From Alphaproteobacteria bacterium (GTDB lineage Bacteria; Pseudomonadota; Alphaproteobacteria; Rhizobiales; Hyphomicrobiaceae): 18,836 bases of DNA. The stretch spans positions 1 to 18,836 of the forward strand of contig JAJRRE010000325.1 of the NCBI GenBank assembly GCA_024279745.1, given 5' to 3'. Within the stretch, counting starts at the first letter, position 1, and the number at the start of each line of letters is the position of its first letter. The position numbers were made by a program, and so were the translations under genes. This document shows positions 14,787-18,836 of this stretch, piece by piece. The notes below the pieces were generated by a model, which saw only the letters and a program-made list of their open reading frames with translations, had not been told where the DNA came from and did no database searches.

Positions 14787-14809
14787 CCCAAAATTAATCC
14801 CTTTTTGGG
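14787..14809 (-). promoter_or_regulatory. Leader hairpin covering the ribosome binding site of the DUF3604-like gene
   Basis: CCCAAAA (14787-14793) and TTTTGGG (14803-14809) form a 7-bp stem with a 9-base loop. In the transcript the 3' arm includes the GGG of the GGGAG ribosome binding site (14789-14785) for the GTG at 14774, so the hairpin could limit translation. The base pairing is plain; the regulatory effect is inference. Confidence 0.35.
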
Positions 14810-14891
14810 AAGAACGCTACGCCACGTCTAATGCAAACGCCACAAGAATTGCTGCTTTTTCAAGACAAGTACTCTCATGATCAAGACAATT

Positions 14892-14919
14892 CTGACAAAG
14901 ATGGCCTGACAAAGATGGC
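14892..14919. repeat. 14-bp tandem duplication in the gap between usg and the DUF3604-like gene
   Basis: CTGACAAAGATGGC occurs twice without change (14892-14905 and 14906-14919). The nearby string TCAAGACAA also occurs twice (about 14860 and 14881). The region is non-coding. A 6-bp inverted repeat, ACTAAC/GTTAGT (14935-14950), overlaps the usg stop but has no T-tract. Confidence 0.9.
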
Positions 14920-14945
14920 CTTGCCATTAATTCAACTAACAGACG

Positions 14946-15230
14946 TTAGTTCAACTTAAACTCCGCTGTGGCAATGCGTAGCTCGCGCGGCGAGATCAAC
15001 GCCTTATGCGCCACCATCACTTTATACAAAGCGCCATCGAGATTATCGCTCCAGAAATCCAAAAACTCTTTCAGCTTGGGAAAACGTGGATGCTGGTCAT
15101 AGTCTTGCCAGACATAGCTTTGCAACAATGAGGGGTGATCGGGCAGACGATATAATATCTGTGCCGTAGTCAGGGAAAAGCCCTTCAGCTGCAGCGCAAA
15201 ATCTGCATCAACGGATTTCTTTTTAGCCAT
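14946..15230 (-). CDS. usg: Usg-family protein
   Basis: A 94-residue protein matching the Usg family, small alphaproteobacterial proteins of unknown function first noticed near tryptophan genes. The recognisable core is LQLKGFSLTTAQILYRLPDH (about 14-33), then SYVWQDYD and FPKLKEFLDFWSDNLDG, and the late block VAHKALISPRELR. The whole family length is present. I chose the ATG at 15230 because AGGAG lies six bases upstream; earlier in-frame ATGs up to 15281 have no such site and would add residues not in the family. It follows the CCA-adding enzyme gene on the same strand after 120 bp. The function is not known. Confidence 0.88.
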   Translation of the reverse strand: MAKKKSVDADFALQLKGFSLTTAQILYRLPDHPSLLQSYVWQDYDQHPRFPKLKEFLDFWSDNLDGALYKVMVAHKALISPRELRIATAEFKLN

Positions 15231-15350
15231 GCGCATCTCCTGTTTTGATAAGTTCACTAAACTCATTGAACGGGTGCCCACTCACAAATCAGTTATAACA
15301 TAAATTGGAGAAACTTTCAAAATTTTCGATAGGAAAATTTACCCGCCCGC

Positions 15351-16730
15351 TTATTGTGCATCGCGATATTCTGCCACCAGCTGTGCCAGTTGCAGCTCAA
15401 AATCCGCCGGCGCAGTTGGAAAACCAGCGTCAATCCACCAAGCTTCAAAGGCGTTCAAACAAACACCAACCTTTGGTCCGGCGGGCAGTCCCATCGCCAC
15501 AAGATCACCGCCACTTACCGGCAGTTGCGGGGCGTCCCAGCGCTTCGGCAGATCATATAGCGCGCGCCACTTTGCATAGCCTTCATGCGCGCGATCAAGC
15601 GCACCGCGATTGGCCCAATGCAACAGAACACGGGTTTGATAGCTATCGCGCCCCCATCGGTATAACAGACGTTTGGCACCCTTATAATCGTGGCCCGTCA
15701 GTTCTGGCCGCAGCGCAATGATCGCAGCTGGCGCATCCAGACCACCGGCATAGGCCAAGACTTTTTTCTCGTCCCGTGACAGGCGCAGGCGGCGGGTAAT
15801 TCTGGCGACGTCATCGCGCACCGCAATGGCGCTCACCGCCAGCCGCAAAACCGGATCGGCGGGCAAAGCCAATTGTTCTTGCAGCAACACCAGCCGTCGC
15901 AGGTTGGCAAGCCGCGGCGCCGCGCCCAGGATCTGCACCAGCAGGCCCGCCGCACTCATCACGCGCATCATGGCCAAGGCGCCCGGCGCGGCAAGCAGCT
16001 TCAATATCTCAACATGAATGCGCTCGGCAGAAAGTTGCGATAGTCCCGCACGCGCGGCAATACAGGCGCTCAGGCCCGGCTGATCGAGCGCAGCCCAGGC
16101 GTTTGCTGCCTCGCTCGAACTACCATCTCCACCATCACCCGAGCCATATTGCGCGTTAAAGCGAAAGAAACGCAGTATCCGCAAATAATCTTCTTCGATG
16201 CGCGCGTGTGGATCATTGATAAAGCGCACCCGCCGCGCCATCAGATCACTCATTCCACTGAGCGGATCGAACAGCGCGCCAGCCGCATCGCAATAAAGTG
16301 CGTTCATCGTGAAATCGCGCCGCGCGGCATCAACAGCCCAATCATCGGTGAAGGCGACGCGCGCATGGCGGCCATCGGTTTCCACGTCCTGGCGCAAGGT
16401 TGTGACTTCGTGCGGTACATGGTTTGACATCACCGTCACGGTGCCGTGCTGCAAGCCGGTTGTGAACACTTTCAAACCTGCACGTTGCGCCGCTGCCATG
16501 GTCACCTCGGGCAACGCTGTTGTGGCGATATCAATGTCGGCGACCTCGTACCCCATCAACGTATTGCGCACCGCGCCGCCGACTGCGCGCGCCTCATGTC
16601 CGCTGGTCGCAAGTGCTGCAAACACCGCCTGTGTTGCTGGAGCACGCAGCCACGGCGCGCCGCGTAGCCGCGCCAGAGCGTCCCTTGTCCCAGCCTTGAA
16701 ATTTGTATGATCCGCAGCCGGCGGCGTCAT
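15351..16730 (-). CDS. cca: CCA tRNA nucleotidyltransferase / poly(A) polymerase family protein
   Basis: Class II nucleotidyltransferase that adds or repairs the 3'-terminal CCA of tRNAs in the cytoplasm. The 459-residue protein has the catalytic head EARAVGGAVRNTLMG (46-60) with DIDIATTALPE (65-75), whose two Asp residues bind metal. Next come the specificity block RRDFTMNALYCD (137-148), the neck motif RIEEDYLRILRFFRF (177-191) and LSAERIHVEILKLL. Position 56 is Asn where many members have Asp (VRD); this also occurs in relatives and need not mean loss of activity. A Gly/Ser/Asp-rich insertion (196-206) interrupts the neck. Sequence does not separate CCA addition from poly(A) polymerase activity; lineage and genomic context favour CCA. 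The ATG at 16730 has GAGG eight bases upstream. Four 15-bp repeats lie 30-90 bp upstream. Confidence 0.9.
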   Translation of the reverse strand: MTPPAADHTNFKAGTRDALARLRGAPWLRAPATQAVFAALATSGHEARAVGGAVRNTLMGYEVADIDIATTALPEVTMAAAQRAGLKVFTTGLQHGTVTVMSNHVPHEVTTLRQDVETDGRHARVAFTDDWAVDAARRDFTMNALYCDAAGALFDPLSGMSDLMARRVRFINDPHARIEEDYLRILRFFRFNAQYGSGDGGDGSSSEAANAWAALDQPGLSACIAARAGLSQLSAERIHVEILKLLAAPGALAMMRVMSAAGLLVQILGAAPRLANLRRLVLLQEQLALPADPVLRLAVSAIAVRDDVARITRRLRLSRDEKKVLAYAGGLDAPAAIIALRPELTGHDYKGAKRLLYRWGRDSYQTRVLLHWANRGALDRAHEGYAKWRALYDLPKRWDAPQLPVSGGDLVAMGLPAGPKVGVCLNAFEAWWIDAGFPTAPADFELQLAQLVAEYRDAQ

Positions 16731-16759
16731 AAGCTGTCCCTCTATCCCGCAGTATTCAA

Positions 16760-16819
16760 ACGCTTAGCGCCAAGACGCCTAGCGACCACACGCTTAGCGT
16801 CCAGACGCTTAGCGCCCAG
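16760..16819. repeat. Four tandem 15-bp units with CGCTTAGCG dyads upstream of cca
   Basis: Four head-to-tail 15-bp units occupy 16760-16774, 16775-16789, 16790-16804 and 16805-16819. Each begins ACGCYTAGCG; units 1, 3 and 4 contain the perfect dyad CGCT-T-AGCG, and unit 2 has one change. The remaining five bases vary slightly (such as CCAAG, TCCAG, CCCAG). In the reading frame of cca each unit contains a TAA or TAG, so it is not coding there. The array resembles an iteron or a cluster of operator sites, or a slippage-expanded repeat. Confidence 0.9.
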
Positions 16820-16878
16820 GTATCTGCGCCATCTCCGGCCTGTCAGCTGCGCTCGCCATTCGCTAACAGCACCCCTCA

Positions 16879-16895
16879 AGCCCCCTAAGGGGGCT
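16879..16895 (-). terminator. Strong GC hairpin at the DUF6111 stop codon
   Basis: AGCCCCC (16879-16885) and GGGGGCT (16889-16895) form a perfect 7-bp stem with a 3-base loop. The stem begins inside the TAG stop of the DUF6111 gene. No T-run follows on either strand, so it may be a factor-dependent stop or an mRNA-stabilising end that separates NUDIX-DUF6111 expression from cca. Confidence 0.4.
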
Positions 16896-17172
16896 ATTCG
16901 AAATGACCGGGAACCAGTTTGCCGTTTTCGACATAGGGCGGTATATATTTTTGGTCCGGCGTACCGCCTTCAAAGGTTGCGAAGGTCAAGGTGACCGCCA
17001 GCATCATCACCGCGCCCGCCAGCATCAGCCAGATAATCGGCGCGTCGTCCCAGATTTGGCTATGCTCACCCGGTTTCAAAACCTTATCCGAGCGCATCAG
17101 ATAGACATAGGCGAAATAGGCCACGGACGGCAGCAGAAACAGCACAATATTTTCAAGAACAATGCGGATCAT
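16894..17172 (-). CDS. DUF6111 small membrane protein
   Basis: A 92-residue inner-membrane protein of unknown function matching the DUF6111 family of alphaproteobacteria. Two hydrophobic segments are visible, VLENIVLFLLPSVAYFAYVY (5-24) and IIWLMLAGAVMMLAVTLTFA (46-65), followed by the conserved C-terminal YIPPYVENGKLVPGHFE. The ATG overlaps the NUDIX stop by four bases (ATGA), so its translation is probably coupled to NUDIX. The NUDIX-DUF6111-CCA order recurs in related genomes as I recall them, suggesting that it travels as a unit. Its role in that set is not known. Confidence 0.85.
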   Translation of the reverse strand: MIRIVLENIVLFLLPSVAYFAYVYLMRSDKVLKPGEHSQIWDDAPIIWLMLAGAVMMLAVTLTFATFEGGTPDQKYIPPYVENGKLVPGHFE

Positions 17173-17870
17173 ATAGATCTCAGCCTTTCAGACAGGTTTC
17201 TCAATATGCCGGCGGTTGCGCCCCATATATAGTATTCGCCATAGCTTATGGCATGGAAATAGTAAGTTTTTCCCTTCCAATCCCAATTATGGGTTTCATA
17301 TCCATTGTCATCCATGAGAAACCGCAACGGTACTTCAAACGCCTCAGCCACTTCATTGGGGTCAATCTTTAGGACAAAGTCTGGTTGAACCAGTGCCACA
17401 ATGGGCGTGATATCAAAGCCTGTGCCAGTGCAATAGCGCTCCAACACGCCAATCGGTTCAATAAAGTGTCGCGCTATACCAACTTCTTCTTCCGTCTCGC
17501 GCAAGGCCGTATCGATAATATTTTGATCATGTCGCTCGACTTTGCCGCCGGGAAATGAGATTTGACCAGCATGGGATTTCATATGGTCCGGCCGCTGCGT
17601 TAATAATATTTGCAAGCCATCGGCGCGCATAATGACCGGCACAAGAACAGCTGCGGCGCGCCGGGATTTGTGCGCAGCAAACTCGGCGCGAAGTCCCGGG
17701 TTCAGATCCTGGTCGCCGCGCGCGGGTATGGCGGTTGCTGCGGTAGCGATGGTTAACGCGCGGGGGCCGTCCTGCAATGCGTCTTTCACCGGCCCCAGCA
17801 CAGCCCGCGCCCGCGCTGCAAAAGTAGCACCGTCCATCATTGCATCCGCGCGAGGTTCAACCGAATTCAT
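17169..17870 (-). CDS. NUDIX hydrolase, CoA pyrophosphatase (NudL/CoAse type)
   Basis: A cytoplasmic hydrolase of 233 residues that most likely cleaves coenzyme A or oxidised CoA to 3',5'-ADP and phosphopantetheine. The NuCoA (UPF0035) motif that marks this subgroup is visible as LLTQRPDHMKSHAGQISFPG (89-108) and runs directly into the NUDIX box, FPGGKVERHD then ALRETEEEVGI (to residue 132). The metal-binding core REXXEE is intact, while the spacing before it is one residue longer than the general NUDIX pattern. The ATG at 17870 has AAGG eight bases upstream. It sits between DUF1285 (77 bp upstream) and DUF6111 (4-bp overlap). Substrate assignment rests on the NuCoA motif. Confidence 0.92.
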   Translation of the reverse strand: MNSVEPRADAMMDGATFAARARAVLGPVKDALQDGPRALTIATAATAIPARGDQDLNPGLRAEFAAHKSRRAAAVLVPVIMRADGLQILLTQRPDHMKSHAGQISFPGGKVERHDQNIIDTALRETEEEVGIARHFIEPIGVLERYCTGTGFDITPIVALVQPDFVLKIDPNEVAEAFEVPLRFLMDDNGYETHNWDWKGKTYYFHAISYGEYYIWGATAGILRNLSERLRSI

Positions 17871-17931
17871 CTTATCTGCCTTGCTCCAATTTTGTTGCCT
17901 TGCTCATGTCGGCTCAATGTGACCGGCTGAT

Positions 17932-17947
17932 GCCAGCTTATGCCGGC
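17932..17947 (-). other. Small hairpin directly after the DUF1285 stop
   Basis: In minus-strand RNA, GCCGGC and GCUGGC pair over six positions (one G-U) around the loop AUAA, touching the DUF1285 stop codon at 17948. No U-tract follows, so full termination before NUDIX is unlikely. A near-identical element, ATGYCGGCTCAA, lies at about 17906-17917 and again at about 17940-17951. Confidence 0.35.
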
Positions 17948-18604
17948 TCAAACACCCAGCCCATCGGCGTCTGACATGACATAAAACACACCATCGCTCC
18001 ACAGCCCAAGCTTACCGCGCCCCTTTTGCTTGTCTGCCCGAACCACCGCCAGGTCCACCAAATCATAATATAACGCGCGGCTGACCAAAGCTTCCAAACG
18101 CCCGCGCACCAGCAAATAAGGCTTTAACCCTTGAGTTGGTGCATCAACTGCAAAACGCAGCGGATGACCGCGCCCGCAGCTCACGATATCGTCAACATTG
18201 GTGCGAAATGTGAGCTGTTGCGCGTCTCCTGAGCCTTCAACTTGCATTTCCACTGCCAAAAAGGGCGCATCGGCCACCTCTATGGCGATTTTCTCTACCG
18301 GGGTCACAAGATAGTGACGATTATCTTCGTCGCGGCGCAACACCGAGGCAAACAGCTTGACCAGCGCCGCGCGGCCGATTGGGCTGCCTTGATAAAACCA
18401 CGTTCCATCGGCTTTGATTTCCATGCCAATCTCGCCGCAAAAGGGCGGATCCCATTGATCTACTGGCGCAAATCCCTTGTCTGAGCGGGCTTTAATCAAC
18501 GCTTCCAAGCCCGCAATCCGCGGCTGGCTGGTCAATTGCCGCGTTACTTCAGTATCGGCGGTTTTGTCCGTGATCTTATCTTTCTTCATCTGCGCCCGTT
18601 TCAT
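17948..18604 (-). CDS. DUF1285 protein
   Basis: A soluble protein of unknown function and about 218 residues matching DUF1285, found widely in alphaproteobacteria. Recognisable blocks are PPFCGEIGMEIKADGTWFYQ, then GSPIGRAALVKLFASVLRRD, then YLVTPVEKIAIEVADAPFLA and the C-terminal GLWSDGVFYVMSD. No signal peptide or membrane segment is seen. The start is uncertain: TTG at 18622 and ATGs at 18604 and 18589 are in frame, none with a good ribosome binding site. I use 18604; the first 30 residues are charged (Lys/Asp/Thr) and lie outside the family core. It diverges from the moxR-like gene over about 120 bp, an arrangement common in this lineage, and heads the NUDIX-DUF6111 group. Confidence 0.85.
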   Translation of the reverse strand: MKRAQMKKDKITDKTADTEVTRQLTSQPRIAGLEALIKARSDKGFAPVDQWDPPFCGEIGMEIKADGTWFYQGSPIGRAALVKLFASVLRRDEDNRHYLVTPVEKIAIEVADAPFLAVEMQVEGSGDAQQLTFRTNVDDIVSCGRGHPLRFAVDAPTQGLKPYLLVRGRLEALVSRALYYDLVDLAVVRADKQKGRGKLGLWSDGVFYVMSDADGLGV

Positions 18605-18691
18605 CTCTTGTGCCGTTATCAACCATTACGCCGATTTAAGCTGCCGAAAACAAAGATTTTCACATTGTAACCACTTTCCATGCCACACTCT

Positions 18692-18719
18692 TTGTCAAAA
18701 CAATAACCGGGCCTATGAT
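18692..18719 (+). promoter_or_regulatory. Sigma-70-like promoter of the moxR-like gene
   Basis: TTGTCA (18692-18697) and TATGAT (18714-18719) are separated by 16 bases, the best promoter match in the window. Transcription would start about seven bases after the -10, at or next to the ATG at 18727, so the mRNA would be leaderless or nearly so. Confidence 0.6.
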
Positions 18720-18726
18720 CCAAGAT

Positions 18727-18836
18727 ATGAACACTTTAAGTCAGAGCGACGAGAATATCGTTGAGCGTATCGAGGCGGCTGGTGAGCGCATGAACCGCGT
18801 CCACAAAGCCGCTGCATCCAAAGTCTTTGGACAAGA
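18727..18836 (+). CDS. MoxR-type AAA+ ATPase, N-terminal fragment (cut by window edge)
   Basis: Only the first 36 codons are present before the right edge. They read like the N-terminus of MoxR-family AAA+ ATPases: IVERIEAAGERMNRVHKAAA followed by SKVFGQ, where VFGQ leads into the ATPase domain in the family. MoxR proteins are chaperone-like ATPases, often encoded with DUF58 and VWA-domain proteins in cell-envelope or metal-enzyme maturation operons; such partners would lie to the right. The assignment rests on this short match and on the divergent DUF1285 gene. No Shine-Dalgarno precedes the ATG, in line with the close promoter. A downstream ATG at 18790 would cut off conserved sequence. Confidence 0.65.
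   Translation, partial: MNTLSQSDENIVERIEAAGERMNRVHKAAASKVFGQ

Noticed and set aside
16760..16819. Four-unit repeat as a CRISPR array
   Set aside because: The units are contiguous, 15 bp long and have no spacers; no cas gene is present.
16707..16994. Plus-strand frame with an RLAxR pentapeptide pattern
   Set aside because: The pattern is only the translation of the 15-bp DNA repeat. The frame overlaps cca and DUF6111 on the other strand and has no plausible start context.
17169..18604. DUF1285-NUDIX-DUF6111-cca as a novel system
   Set aside because: The set matches a conserved housekeeping neighbourhood of alphaproteobacteria as I know it, so the order itself is not new.

Overview
The window looks like an ordinary chromosomal segment of an alphaproteobacterium, moderately GC-rich by eye. 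The lineage call rests on gene content: an Usg-family protein, a DUF6111 protein, and a DUF1285 gene facing away from a MoxR-type ATPase, with a CoA-pyrophosphatase NUDIX and a CCA-adding enzyme downstream of it. HemF and an FNR/FixK-type operator fit a facultative or microaerobic respirer. I see no rRNA, tRNA, insertion sequence, integrase, phage gene or CRISPR array.

Layout from left to right. At 1-1414 (minus) is a PYROXD2-like FAD oxidoreductase cut by the left edge. It diverges from a D-2-hydroxyacid dehydrogenase (1607-2575, plus). Next is a minus-strand pair: a PEP mutase/isocitrate lyase-like protein (3116-3964) and a GNAT acetyltransferase (2624-3109). Then comes a complete molybdate importer, modA-modB-modC (7008 down to 4095, minus). 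It is followed by an MsbA-type ABC exporter half-transporter (7158-9149, minus). A 519-bp gap (9150-9668) rich in inverted repeats separates the exporter from hemF (9669-10637, plus). ppk2 (10866-11822, plus) follows behind a perfect FNR/FixK box. Two minus-strand genes come next: a secreted DM13 protein (11902-12306) and a large DUF3604/PHP-like putative metallohydrolase (12486-14774). The right end holds usg (14946-15230), the CCA-adding enzyme (15351-16730), DUF6111 (16894-17172), NUDIX (17169-17870) and DUF1285 (17948-18604), all minus. A moxR-like gene starting at 18727 (plus) runs off the right edge.

Functional reading. modABC supplies molybdate for molybdenum-cofactor enzymes. HemF supplies haem precursor, and PPK2 links polyphosphate to the nucleotide pool. 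An FNR/FixK-type regulator is a plausible common input: ppk2 has a perfect box at a promoter-compatible distance, and hemF has a weaker one. DUF6111 and NUDIX overlap by 4 bp, modB and modC by 8 bp, and the GNAT gene starts 6 bases after the preceding stop, so these pairs are probably translationally coupled.

I did not find a clear undescribed multi-gene system. The signals most worth a second look are: (i) four 15-bp tandem units, each centred on a CGCTTAGCG dyad, upstream of the CCA-adding enzyme; (ii) the FNR-type promoter of ppk2; (iii) a possible structured RNA and a large dyad between the exporter and hemF; (iv) the DUF3604/PHP-like protein, whose GTG start region has a hairpin covering its ribosome binding site; (v) repeated short tandem duplications of 14-18 bp scattered through the window.
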